This document shows, in pieces, positions 1 to 9,600 of a DNA stretch of 22,165 bases. Origin of the DNA: Lutibacter sp. (GTDB lineage: Bacteria; Bacteroidota; Bacteroidia; Flavobacteriales; Flavobacteriaceae); contig SDWL01000006.1 in the NCBI GenBank assembly GCA_004195315.1, forward strand, positions 1-22,165, in the 5' to 3' direction. Position 1 is the stretch's first letter. The number at the start of each line of letters is the position of its first letter. The notes beneath the pieces were generated by a model. That model saw only the letters and a list, made by a program, of their open reading frames with translations. It searched no databases and was not told the DNA's origin. The position numbers and the translations under genes were made by a program.

Positions 1-1
1 G

Positions 2-1141
2 GGATTAACATACTACAGTTATGGTCAGTCTTCAGAAACCGAAGCAAATTTTGGGGTTAAATGGAGTGGTTTTGTTAAAACAGATTTCATGTTCGACACC
101 CGTCAAATTGTAAATGCTAGAGAAGGTCACTTTGCTATTTTGCCTTCTTCAGAAAATATTGTTAATGGAAAAGATTTAAATGATCAGGCTAACTTTAATA
201 TTTTGTCAATTCAAACCCGTTTAAAAGCTTCTATTTCAGGGCCAGATTTTTTTGGAATGAAAACTTCAGGGGCAATTGAAGCTGCATTTTTCGGGAACTC
301 TGATGGCTCAATAGGAGAACTAAGATTAAGGCATGCATTTATAAAATTATCAAATGAGAAAGTTGAAATTTTAATGGGGCAATATTGGCATCCAATGTTT
401 GTTACTGCAGTTTTTCCAGGAACTTATTCATTTAATACAGGTGTTCCTTTTCAACCATTTTCTAGAAATCCTCAATTAAGAATTACAACCAAAGGAAATG
501 TTAAATTTATAGGTGTTTTATTTACAGAAAGAGATTTTCAAACTAGAGGAGCTAGTGTAAGTAAATCGGGAATGCCTCAATTACATGCCCAACTTCAATT
601 TGGATCAGTAAGTAAAACTTTGGGTGGGTTTGGTGTAAATTTAAAATCGGCAAGACCAGCTCTTGGTGAAGATAATTTAACAAGTACTGCTTTTATTGGA
701 TATTTTAGAACAAAATTAGGAAAAGCTACATGGAAAGCAGAAGCAACTTATGGTCAAAATATGACTGATGTTCTTCAAATAGGCGGTTTTGGACAAGCTT
801 CAAATGATGATTATGTTAATAATGATACATTTTCAACTTGGACTGAATTAAGTGGAGGTTTTTCTGAAAACATGGAATGGGGATTATTTGGTGGGTATTC
901 AAAAAACAGTGGTTTTGGAGAGCCAATATCTTTTGTAAATGGATTCTTAGGAACAGTGGAAAGTGCTTATAGAATTTCACCTAGAATTGGGTGGAAATCA
1001 GGAAAATTAAAAATAGGTGTTGAAGCTGAATTAACAAATGCACAATATGGATCTATAGATGGTAATGGTGATATTTCATCAATGGGTGTAGATTCAGTAA
1101 ATAATTTTAGATTATTAACAACAGCAATATATAACTTTTAA
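2..1141 (+). CDS. Outer-membrane beta-barrel (porin-like) protein, 5' truncated
   Basis: The reading frame is open from base 2, so the gene begins upstream of the window; the first ATG (base 89) lies inside a continuing domain and is not the start. The visible 379 residues alternate polar and hydrophobic/aromatic residues, with many Gly, Phe, Tyr and Trp and no long hydrophobic helix, as in outer-membrane beta-barrels. The chain ends in Tyr-Asn-Phe; a C-terminal aromatic is the usual barrel assembly signal. The region around FVKTDFMFDTR resembles DcaP-like/porin families, but I cannot assign a family firmly. It sits 11 bp upstream of the DUF4212/symporter pair on the same strand, so it is inferred to be the outer-membrane entry channel for the same substrate, probably acetate or another short carboxylate. 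Confidence 0.75.
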   Translation, partial: GLTYYSYGQSSETEANFGVKWSGFVKTDFMFDTRQIVNAREGHFAILPSSENIVNGKDLNDQANFNILSIQTRLKASISGPDFFGMKTSGAIEAAFFGNSDGSIGELRLRHAFIKLSNEKVEILMGQYWHPMFVTAVFPGTYSFNTGVPFQPFSRNPQLRITTKGNVKFIGVLFTERDFQTRGASVSKSGMPQLHAQLQFGSVSKTLGGFGVNLKSARPALGEDNLTSTAFIGYFRTKLGKATWKAEATYGQNMTDVLQIGGFGQASNDDYVNNDTFSTWTELSGGFSENMEWGLFGGYSKNSGFGEPISFVNGFLGTVESAYRISPRIGWKSGKLKIGVEAELTNAQYGSIDGNGDISSMGVDSVNNFRLLTTAIYNF

Positions 1142-1152
1142 TACTTACTATT

Positions 1153-1407
1153 ATGTCAAAAAAAGATATGAAAGCATATTGGAAAGAAAACCTGGGTTAT
1201 TTAGCTATTTTGCTAAGTATATGGTTTTTAGTTTCCTATGTGTTTGGAATTTTATTAGTAGAACAGTTAAACACTTTCAAATTAGGAGGGTTTAAACTTG
1301 GTTTTTGGTTTGCACAACAAGGATCAATGTATGTGTTTGTTATCTTAATATTCGTCTACGTTAGGTTGATGAATAAGCTGGATAAAAAATATGGAGTTGA
1401 CGAATAA
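1153..1407 (+). CDS. DUF4212 family small symporter subunit
   Basis: This 84-residue protein has two predicted membrane helices (about residues 16-37 and 57-72) with a charged N-terminus containing YWKENLGY and a charged C-terminus. That layout, the WFAQQGS stretch before the second helix and the position just upstream of a VC_2705-type symporter match the DUF4212 / sodium-symporter small subunit family. It is presumed to form a complex with the following transporter in the inner membrane; its exact role in transport is not established. The gene starts 11 bp after the porin-like gene and ends 25 bp before the symporter, consistent with one operon. Start ATG 1153 is the only good choice and gives the usual family length. 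Confidence 0.9.
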   Translation: MSKKDMKAYWKENLGYLAILLSIWFLVSYVFGILLVEQLNTFKLGGFKLGFWFAQQGSMYVFVILIFVYVRLMNKLDKKYGVDE

Positions 1408-1432
1408 TTAATCTTTAAAAAAATTAAAAATC

Positions 1433-3130
1433 ATGGGAATATTAGCATGGACATGGATACTTGTTGGAATCACTTTTGCTCTTTATATAGGAATAGCAAT
1501 TTGGGCTAGAGCTGGATCATCAAAAGAATTTTATGTGGCAGGTGGAGGAGTTCCACCAATTTTGAATGGTATGGCTACTGCAGCAGACTGGATGTCAGCA
1601 GCATCATTTATCTCATTAGCAGGGATTGTTTCATTTACAGGATATGATGGATCGGTATACTTGATGGGTTGGACAGGAGGTTATGTATTGTTAGCTCTTT
1701 TACTTGCACCTTATTTAAGAAAATTCGGAAAGTTTACAGTGCCAGATTTTATTGGAGATAGATACTATTCTAACACAGCGCGTATTGTTGCAGTTATTGC
1801 AGCATTAATAGTTTCATTTACATATGTAGCAGGACAAATGAGAGGAGTAGGAATTGTATTTTCTCGTTACCTTGAAGTTGATATTGATACCGGTGTTTAT
1901 ATTGGTATGGTAATAGTATTGTTTTATGCAGTTTTAGGAGGAATGAAAGGTATTACGTATACACAAGTAGCTCAATATTGTGTATTAATATTTGCATTTA
2001 TGGTACCAGCAATTTTTATTTCATTTCAAATGACAGGTAACCCAATTCCTCAATTAGGATTTGGTGGTTCAGGTGAAGATGGCGTTTATTTATTAGATAA
2101 ATTAGATGGATTATCACAGCAGCTAGGGTTTCATGAATATACATCAGGAAGTAAATCTATGATTGATGTATTTGCAATTACAACTGCATTAATGGTTGGA
2201 ACAGCAGGATTGCCTCATGTAATTGTAAGATTTTTCACTGTTCCAAGAGTGAAAGATGCACGTATTTCAGCAGGTTGGGCGTTGTTGTTTATAGCAATTT
2301 TATATACAACAGTACCAGCAGTAGCCGTTTTTGCTAGAATTAAACTGATTGAAACTGTGAGCAATGCAGAATATGCAGAGCTGCCAGATTGGTTTGGGAA
2401 TTGGGAAAAAACAGGGTTGCTAAAATTTGATGATAAAAATGCAGATGGAGTTGTTAAATATGTTGCAGATAAAGCAACAAATGAATTAACCATAGATAGA
2501 GATATTATGGTATTAGCAAATCCAGAAATTGCACAGTTACCAAACTGGGTAATAGCTTTAGTTGGTGCTGGTGGTTTAGCAGCGGCTTTATCTACAGCAG
2601 CAGGTTTGTTATTGGTTATAGCATCTTCAATATCTCACGATTTAATTAAGAAAATAGTTAACCCCAAAATTTCTGAAAAAGGGGAGTTATTGGCAGCTCG
2701 TTTAAGTGCAGCAGTAGCAGTAGTTATTGCAGGATACTTTGGTATCAATCCGCCGGGATTTGTCGCCGCCGTGGTTGCCTTAGCCTTTGGCTTAGCAGCA
2801 GCATCATTTTTCCCCGCAATATTGTTAGGTATTTTTGATAAGCGTATGAATAAAGAAGGGGCAATATCAGGAATGATAGTAGGTTTAACTTTAATGTTCT
2901 TTTATATGGCAAAATATAAATTACATTGGATAGGAGATCCAGCTGTTGATACTGCTGAAAACTGGTGGTTTGGAATATCTCCAGAAGGATTTGGAACTGT
3001 AGCAATGTTAGTAAACTTTGTTGTTTCATTGGTAGTTTCTAGATTAACTCCTGCACCACCTCAAGATGTACAAGAAATTGTTGAACATATTAGAATTCCA
3101 TCTGGAGCCGGAGAAGCAAGTTCTCATTAG
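1433..3130 (+). CDS. Sodium:solute symporter, VC_2705/ActP-like
   Basis: This 565-residue inner-membrane transporter of the SSS family is probably a Na+-coupled importer of acetate or a related monocarboxylate. It has many hydrophobic helices, the early motif ATAADWMSAASFIS (about residues 48-61) typical of the ActP branch, and GGLAAALSTAAGLLLV (about 381-396). Residues 315-370 form a hydrophilic loop between helices that includes an Asp/Asn-rich stretch resembling an EF-hand calcium loop (333-344), followed by TIDRDIMVLANPEIA. From memory this loop is a hallmark of the VC_2705 subfamily rather than of classical ActP. The upstream DUF4212 gene supports that subfamily. Substrate is inferred from the downstream acyl-CoA synthetase gene. 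A terminator follows directly. Confidence 0.93.
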   Translation: MGILAWTWILVGITFALYIGIAIWARAGSSKEFYVAGGGVPPILNGMATAADWMSAASFISLAGIVSFTGYDGSVYLMGWTGGYVLLALLLAPYLRKFGKFTVPDFIGDRYYSNTARIVAVIAALIVSFTYVAGQMRGVGIVFSRYLEVDIDTGVYIGMVIVLFYAVLGGMKGITYTQVAQYCVLIFAFMVPAIFISFQMTGNPIPQLGFGGSGEDGVYLLDKLDGLSQQLGFHEYTSGSKSMIDVFAITTALMVGTAGLPHVIVRFFTVPRVKDARISAGWALLFIAILYTTVPAVAVFARIKLIETVSNAEYAELPDWFGNWEKTGLLKFDDKNADGVVKYVADKATNELTIDRDIMVLANPEIAQLPNWVIALVGAGGLAAALSTAAGLLLVIASSISHDLIKKIVNPKISEKGELLAARLSAAVAVVIAGYFGINPPGFVAAVVALAFGLAAASFFPAILLGIFDKRMNKEGAISGMIVGLTLMFFYMAKYKLHWIGDPAVDTAENWWFGISPEGFGTVAMLVNFVVSLVVSRLTPAPPQDVQEIVEHIRIPSGAGEASSH

Positions 3131-3143
3131 TAAATAATTAATT

Positions 3144-3178
3144 AAAAAACAGCACTATAATTTATAGTGCTGTTTTTA
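3144..3178 (+). terminator. Rho-independent terminator after symporter
   Basis: A perfect 12-bp inverted repeat (3149-3160 with 3162-3173) can fold as a hairpin. It is flanked upstream by a run of A (3144-3149) and downstream by a run of T (3173-3177), so it could work in both directions. It begins 13 bp after the symporter stop codon and ends only about 18 bp before the next start codon. Confidence 0.85.
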
Positions 3179-3195
3179 AAATATATTTAAAACGT

Positions 3196-3390
3196 GTGAA
3201 AAAAAGGCATCAACAAAAATTAATAGTACTCTCTGTACTACTTTTATGTTTTTTTAATATACCACTACTATTGATTTTTAATAGTAGTGCAACTATTATT
3301 GGGTTTCCAATACTTTATTTTTATATATTTTTTGTTTGGATAGTTAGTATTATTGTTTCATATATCATTTTAAAAAAATATTATGAGTAG
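3196..3390 (+). CDS. Small two-helix membrane protein, possible transporter partner
   Basis: This 64-residue protein starts with a short basic segment, then has two strongly hydrophobic helices (about residues 9-28 and 34-59) and ends in Lys-Lys-Tyr-Tyr-Glu. The start is GTG at 3196; no in-frame ATG would leave a complete protein. Its last 8 bases overlap the start of the CbrA-like kinase gene, which suggests translational coupling. I do not recognise the family with certainty. Size, topology and position immediately before an SSS-type gene recall the small companion proteins of solute symporters (DUF4212, DUF3311, YhdT), so it may be the small subunit of the transporter domain of the kinase. 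This is inference. Confidence 0.72.
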   Translation: MKKRHQQKLIVLSVLLLCFFNIPLLLIFNSSATIIGFPILYFYIFFVWIVSIIVSYIILKKYYE

Positions 3391-6013
3391 TTTTTTAGTG
3401 ATATCAATTATAATAATTTACTTAGCTGTTATTTTTTATGTAGCCTTTTGGGCTGAAAAAAATTCAAAAAGTATATGGGTAAATAATCCATATGTTTACA
3501 CACTTTCATTAGCTGTTTATTGTACCGCTTGGACGTATTACGGGAGTGTTGGTTTGGCAGCAACTTCAGGTTTAAAGTTTTTAACCATTTATTTAGGTCC
3601 TGTAATTATTATTCCTGTTTGGATACTGTTAATGAAAAAAATAATCAGGATTTCAAAAGGGAATAAGATTTCTTCAATTGCAGATTTTATCTCGTTACGT
3701 TATGGTAACGATCGTTTTTTAGGAGCTTTGGTAACTATTATATGTGTGTTAGCAATTGTACCTTATATATCATTACAATTAAAAGCTATTTCTGAAACAT
3801 TTAATGTAATTACAGACCATGCTATTAATGAGAATTCCATTATAAATGATACTACTTTTTATATAGCCATACTTTTAGCAATCTTTGCGGCTTTTTTTGG
3901 AACTCAAAATACAGATGCTTCTGAACGACATAAAGGAATTGTTACAGCAGTTGCCCTAGAATCAGTGATTAAATTAGTTTTCTTTTTGGTAATTGGAATT
4001 TACGTAACCTTTTATTTATTCAATGGACCTTCAGATATTTACGATAAAGCTTCGGTATTACCAAACTTTGAAGTTCAGCAAACTATTAATGGATTAGAAG
4101 ATGGGTTTAACTGGTTTTTTCTTAGCATGCTTTCAATGTTTGCAATTATACTATTACCAAGGCAATTTCAAGTTACAGTGGTTGAAAATCAGCGAGAAAA
4201 TTATTTAAAAACTGTAACCTGGTTATTTCCTTTATATTTATTATTGTTTAACATTTTTGTAATTTTTATTGCTTGGGCTGGTAACATTGTTTTTCAAAAT
4301 CAAGGAGTTGATGCAGATTTGTTCACACTTATGTTGCCACTAAAAAACAATCACGAATTTTTAGCTTTATTAGTGTTTTTAGGAGGTTTTTCAGCTGCAA
4401 TTTCAATGATTGTAATATCAAGTTTAGCTTTATCTACAATGCTTAGTAATAATTTAATTATTCCTTATGGTTTTTTAAAAAAATATAGCAAAGGAGAATC
4501 TAAACAAAATACAGGATCTATTAAAAAAATTAGAAGAGTAGCAATATTTTCATTAATAATAGTGGCCTATTTATTTTATAAGAGTTTTACTTTAGATTGG
4601 TCACTTGTATCAATTGGTTTAATATCATTTGTAATCATAGCTCAATTGGCACCTTCTTTTTTTGGAGGATTATTTTGGAGAAGAGGTTCTTCAAAAGGTG
4701 CAAAATATGGAATAATTATTGGGTTTTTAGTCACAGTTTACACCTTAGTTATACCATTTACAATTGATTCTCAATTAATAACAACTTCTTTTATAAATGA
4801 AGGTATGTTTGGATTAAGTTTTTTAAAACCATATGAATTATTCGGATTGCAAATATTTGAACCTGTGTCACATGCATTTTTCTGGAGTTTATTTTTCAAT
4901 TTTATGGTTTATGTTTTAGTCTCAGTGAATAAAATAGGTAGTTATAGAGAACGAAATTTTGCAGAAATGTTTGTTGATTCTGATAAATATGCATCCATTC
5001 AAGAAGATGCCTATGTTTGGAAAGGTGAAGCTTATGTAAGTGATATAAGAAAAGTTTTAACACGATTTTTAGGAGAACAAAGAACGGAAAGAGCATTGAA
5101 TTTATTTTATATGAAGTATAATATTGATAATAAAATACAAATAGCGGATGCAAGATTAGTAAATTTTTCTGAAAAATTATTAACAGGAAGTATAGGAAGT
5201 GCATCTTCAAGAATTTTAATTTCTTCAGTTGTAAAAGAAGAAGAAATAAGCTTAATGGAAGTTTTAAATATTTTAGATGAAACACAAAAAGCCAAAGAAT
5301 CTAATAAAGAATTAAAAGAGCGTGATAAACAAAAAGATGAATTTTTAGACACTGTTGCTCATGAATTAAAAACTCCAATTACTTCAATAAGGGCGCTTTC
5401 CGAAATATTATTAGAAGATGATACCATTGAAAATAAAGTTAAAAAACGATTTTTAACAAGTATTTTAAGTGAAAGTAAACGGGTTAATAGGTTGATAAAT
5501 AGTGTTTTAGGTATAGAAAAGTTAGCAACAGGAAAAGAGAAATTAGATTTAAATAATAATTCAGTTAAAAAAACCATTCAAAAGTCCATAGATGTAGTTA
5601 GTCAATTAGCAATTAATAAAAAAATCCAAATAAATTCAAAAGAAATAAATGAGGTTGAATTAATGTATGATGAAGATAGAATTCAACAAGTACTAATTAA
5701 TCTATTATCAAATGCAATTAAATTTTCAGAAGAAACAAAAGGAAAGGTTATAGTAGGTACTAGGATAAACCAAAATAAAATGGAGATTTCAGTTGAAGAT
5801 AATGGGAAAGGAATTGCTCAAGATGAATTGGTTTCTATATTCGATAAGTTTTATCAGGCTAAAAATCAAACCATTTTAAAACCTGTAGGAAGCGGTCTAG
5901 GATTAGCCATTAGTAAACAAATTGTAGAGAGCCATAATGGTGAAATTTGGGCTAAAAATATAAAACCTCAAGGTGTTAGGTTAACATTTACATTGCCATT
6001 AAATATAAATTAA
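3383..6013 (+). CDS. CbrA-like SSS transporter/sensor histidine kinase fusion
   Basis: This 876-residue protein joins three modules. Residues 1 to about 520 are a multi-helix sodium:solute symporter-type domain. Residues about 555-620 match the STAC domain (SLC and two-component associated), including ADARLVNFSEKLLTGSIG. A short charged helix (about 620-648) leads into a histidine kinase: phospho-acceptor His660 in VAHELKTPITS, N box with Asn773 and Asn777, G1 box VEDNGKGI, and G2 box GSGLGLAIS. This is the architecture of Pseudomonas CbrA, which links nutrient transport or sensing to carbon catabolic control. The gene overlaps the preceding small membrane gene by 8 bp and is followed one base later by a response regulator, its likely partner. 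The ligand is unknown; short carboxylates are inferred from context. Confidence 0.95.
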   Translation: MSSFLVISIIIIYLAVIFYVAFWAEKNSKSIWVNNPYVYTLSLAVYCTAWTYYGSVGLAATSGLKFLTIYLGPVIIIPVWILLMKKIIRISKGNKISSIADFISLRYGNDRFLGALVTIICVLAIVPYISLQLKAISETFNVITDHAINENSIINDTTFYIAILLAIFAAFFGTQNTDASERHKGIVTAVALESVIKLVFFLVIGIYVTFYLFNGPSDIYDKASVLPNFEVQQTINGLEDGFNWFFLSMLSMFAIILLPRQFQVTVVENQRENYLKTVTWLFPLYLLLFNIFVIFIAWAGNIVFQNQGVDADLFTLMLPLKNNHEFLALLVFLGGFSAAISMIVISSLALSTMLSNNLIIPYGFLKKYSKGESKQNTGSIKKIRRVAIFSLIIVAYLFYKSFTLDWSLVSIGLISFVIIAQLAPSFFGGLFWRRGSSKGAKYGIIIGFLVTVYTLVIPFTIDSQLITTSFINEGMFGLSFLKPYELFGLQIFEPVSHAFFWSLFFNFMVYVLVSVNKIGSYRERNFAEMFVDSDKYASIQEDAYVWKGEAYVSDIRKVLTRFLGEQRTERALNLFYMKYNIDNKIQIADARLVNFSEKLLTGSIGSASSRILISSVVKEEEISLMEVLNILDETQKAKESNKELKERDKQKDEFLDTVAHELKTPITSIRALSEILLEDDTIENKVKKRFLTSILSESKRVNRLINSVLGIEKLATGKEKLDLNNNSVKKTIQKSIDVVSQLAINKKIQINSKEINEVELMYDEDRIQQVLINLLSNAIKFSEETKGKVIVGTRINQNKMEISVEDNGKGIAQDELVSIFDKFYQAKNQTILKPVGSGLGLAISKQIVESHNGEIWAKNIKPQGVRLTFTLPLNIN

Positions 6014-6014
6014 G

Positions 6015-6377
6015 ATGAACAGGATATTAATAGTTGATGACGAACCCAATATTGTAATGTCATTAGAATATATTTTTAAGAAAGAGAATTTTGAAGTTTT
6101 TATTGCACGAGATGGTGCAGAAGCAATAGGTATCATAGAAAATAAGTTACCTGATATTGTTTTATTGGATATTATGATGCCTAAAGTAGATGGGTATCAA
6201 GTGCTTAATCAAATAAAATCAAATGAAAATTTTAACGAAATTAAAATTATTTTTCTTTCAGCCAAAAATAAAATTTCTGATATAGAATTAGGCTTGCAAT
6301 TAGGAGCTGATAAATATATTTCAAAACCGTTTTCAACAAAAAAACTGATGAAAGAAGTAAAAAAATTATTAAAATAA
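6015..6377 (+). CDS. Single-domain response regulator (receiver only)
   Basis: This 120-residue CheY-like protein consists only of a receiver domain. The acidic pair Asp8/Asp9, phospho-acceptor Asp52 in LLDIMMPKVDGY, Ser82 at the switch position and Lys104 before Pro are all in place, so it should be phosphorylated normally. There is no DNA-binding or enzymatic output domain, unlike CbrB, the regulator that pairs with CbrA in Pseudomonas. It starts 1 bp after the kinase gene stop, so it is the presumed direct phosphorylation target. Output must occur through protein-protein contact or a phosphorelay to another protein; the target is not visible from sequence. Confidence 0.95.
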   Translation: MNRILIVDDEPNIVMSLEYIFKKENFEVFIARDGAEAIGIIENKLPDIVLLDIMMPKVDGYQVLNQIKSNENFNEIKIIFLSAKNKISDIELGLQLGADKYISKPFSTKKLMKEVKKLLK

Positions 6378-6384
6378 ATTATAA

Positions 6385-6612
6385 ATGGGTCAAATGAAAT
6401 TAAGACTAGGAAGTAAAACATCTGATATAATTATTACTATTTATGTAATAATTACATTAGTTGGAAGAATTTACATAGAGTCAATTTTTAAAAGCAACTT
6501 TATAAACTCACTTTTTATGGGGTTTTTAAATTTATTTATTCTGTGGGCGCTAATTAAAATAAAAATTTTAAATCCAGTTTGGTTTGGATTGTTTAACAAA
6601 AAAAGCAAATAA
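6385..6612 (+). CDS. Small hypothetical membrane protein
   Basis: This 75-residue product is not recognised. It has a basic N-terminus, a hydrophobic helix at about residues 14-31 and a second at about 42-60, and a basic C-terminus ending Asn-Lys-Lys-Ser-Lys. The gene fits between the response regulator (7 bp upstream) and the acyl-CoA synthetase gene (2 bp downstream) with no other plausible use of that stretch, and in-frame ATG 6385 or ATG 6394 could start it. The tight packing argues that it is a real operon member, perhaps a membrane partner of the sensor or transporter. That role is a guess. Confidence 0.65.
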   Translation: MGQMKLRLGSKTSDIIITIYVIITLVGRIYIESIFKSNFINSLFMGFLNLFILWALIKIKILNPVWFGLFNKKSK

Positions 6613-6614
6613 TT

Positions 6615-9600
6615 ATGAGTTATCAAAAACATTATGACAACAGTATTGAGAACCCAGAACAATTTTGGGCAGAACAAGCCAATAATATAAAATGGTATAA
6701 AAAACCAACCACTATTTTATCAAAAGATGAAAATGGTTTTGACCGCTGGTTTGCAGATGGTAAATTAAACATTTGCTATTTAGCGGTAGATAAACATGTA
6801 GAAGATGGATATGGAGACCAAACTGCTATAATTTATGATTCTCCAGTAACACAACGAAAAGTGACCTTTACTTTTAATGAAGTAAAAAGTGAAGTAGAAA
6901 GATTAGCTGGTGGACTTCGAGATTTAGGGGTTAAAAAAGGAGATACAATTATTATTTATATGCCAATGATTCCACATGCAGCATTTAGTATGCTAGCTTG
7001 TGCACGTATTGGGGCCATTCATTCAGTAGTTTTCGGAGGTTTTGCACCTCATGAGTTAGCTATAAGAATTGATGACTGTAAGCCGAAAGTTATAATTACT
7101 GCAACATCTGGAGTTGAAGTGGATCGTTTAATTGCATATAAACCATTGGTTGATGAAGCAGTTGAATTGGCAGAACATAAACCTAATAAGGTTGTTGTTT
7201 TTCAACGCAGATTAGGAGCTATAATGACAAAGACAGAACGTTATGTAAGTTATAAGAAACTTGTAAAAAACTCTAAACCTGTTGATTGTGTTGAGATGAA
7301 TTCAACGGATCCATTGTATATTTTATATACTTCTGGTACCACAGGAAAACCTAAAGGTATTTTACGGGATACAGGTGGTTATGCTGCAGCTTTAAAATAT
7401 TCTATGAAAAGCATTTATGGAGTAGATGAAGGAGATACTTTTTGGGCAGCATCTGATGTTGGTTGGGTAGTTGGACATAGTTTTATTGTATATGGACCAC
7501 TTTTAAATAGAAATACAACCATTGTTTTTGAAGGTAAACCTATAAGAACTCCTGATGCAAGTACATTTTGGAGAATTATTAGTGAGAATAATGTAAAAGT
7601 GATGTTCACAGCACCAACTGCAATTAGAGCTATTAAAAAAGAAGATCCTAATGGTGATTTAATGAAAAATTACGATTTAAGTTGCTTGAAATATCAATTT
7701 TTAGCAGGTGAACGTTGTGATGTTGCAACTTTAAAATGGTTAGAAGATAAATTAAATATTCCAGTAATAGATCATTGGTGGCAAACAGAATCCGGTTGGC
7801 CAATGGTATCAAATATGATGGGAGTTGAAGCACTTCCAGTAAAACCAGGTTCTGCAGGAAAAGGAGTTAGTGGTTATGACATTCAAATTTTAAACAATGA
7901 TGGACAAGAAGTAGGTGCAAATGAAGAAGGTTTAGTGGCAGTTAAATTACCATTACCTCCAGGAAATTTATTAAATATATGGGGAAATACAGAGCGTTAT
8001 GTAGAAGGTTATTTAAAAAAATTCCCAGGTTATTATTTTTCAGGTGATGGTGGTTATAAAGACGATGAGGGATATGTATATATTACAGGAAGAGTAGATG
8101 ATGTGATTAATGTTGCAGGTCACAGACTCTCAACTGCTGAAATGGAAGAAATTGTTTCTTCTAACCCATCTGTTGCTGAATGTGCAGTTTTTGGAATTGA
8201 AGACCAATTAAAAGGGCAAATTCCTTTAGCATTGGTTGTTTTAAAATCAGGTGATTACGTTTCTGGTTTTGAGTTAGAATATAAAATAGTTCAGGAAGTT
8301 AGAAAACAAATTGGTGCAGTTGCGTCTCTTAAAAAAGTATTGATTGTTACGCGATTACCAAAAACGCGCTCAGGAAAAATTCTTCGAAAATTATTAAGAA
8401 ATATGGCTGACGGTGTTGCATATACAATACCTTCAACTATTGATGATCCTGAAATAATTTCTGAAATTGTTCATGAATTTAAACTTCATAAAATTGGCGT
8501 ATTTGAACATGCAACTGAAGAAGAAAAACAAACTCTTGAAGATTTAAGAATTGATTCATTTATAAAATATTATAAATCATATCAACACAGTGTAAACGAT
8601 CCTGAAGGGTATTGGGCTCAAATTGCCGAAACATTTACTTGGCGTAAAAAATGGGATAAAGTAGTAGAATACAATTGGGATACTCCAAAATTTGAGTGGT
8701 TTAAAGGTGCTAAATTAAATATTACTGAAAATTGTTTAGATCGCCATTTAGAGAAAAGAGGTGATACTACTGCTATAATTTGGGAACCTAATGACCCAAA
8801 TGAAGCAAATAGAACTTTAACGTACAAAGAATTGCACGCTGAGGTGAGTAAATTTTCAAATGTACTTAAAAGAAGAGGTGTAGTTAAAGGAGATAGAATT
8901 TGTATTTATATGCCAATGGTTCCTGAATTGGCTATTGCGGTATTGGCTTGTGCAAGAATTGGAGCGGTTCATTCTGTTGTATTCGCTGGATTTTCTGCAG
9001 TTGCACTTTCTACAAGAATTAACGATGCGGAATGTAAAATCCTATTAACTTCAGATGGCGTTTTTAGAGGGGATAAAGCGGTTGATTTTAAGAGCATTGT
9101 TGATGAAGCTTTAGAAACTTGTCCAACTATTGAGACCTCCATCGTATTAAATAGAGTTAATGGAAATATTAAAATGAAAGAAGGACGAGATGTTTGGTGG
9201 CATGAAGAATTAGCCAAGGTTGACGCTAATTGTCCTGCCGAAGAAATGGACGCTGAAGATATGTTGTTTATTTTATACACCTCTGGTTCTACAGGTAAAC
9301 CAAAAGGAATGGTGCATACTTGTGCAGGTTATATGGTACAAACAGCTCATAGCTTTAAAAATGTATTCCAATATGAACATGGAGATGTTTATTTCTGTAC
9401 TGCAGATATTGGTTGGATTACTGGTCATTCATACATAGTGTATGGTCCATTAGCTGCTGGGGCAACAACATTAATGTTTGAAGGTATTCCTTCCTATCCA
9501 GATTATAGTCGTTTTTGGCAAATAGTTGAAAAGTATAAAGTAAATCAATTTTATACAGCACCAACAGCCATTAGAGCATTGGCTGCACAAGGAAACGAAA

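Noticed and set aside
2215..3029. Minus-strand open frames within the symporter gene
   Set aside because: They are antisense shadows of a well-supported coding gene and show no domain or sensible composition.
8440..8570. Frameshift or two separate adjacent genes at the middle of the acyl-CoA synthetase gene
   Set aside because: The frame is continuous, both halves are complete with all motifs, and no stop codon or convincing start lies between them, so I call a real fusion pending read-level checks.
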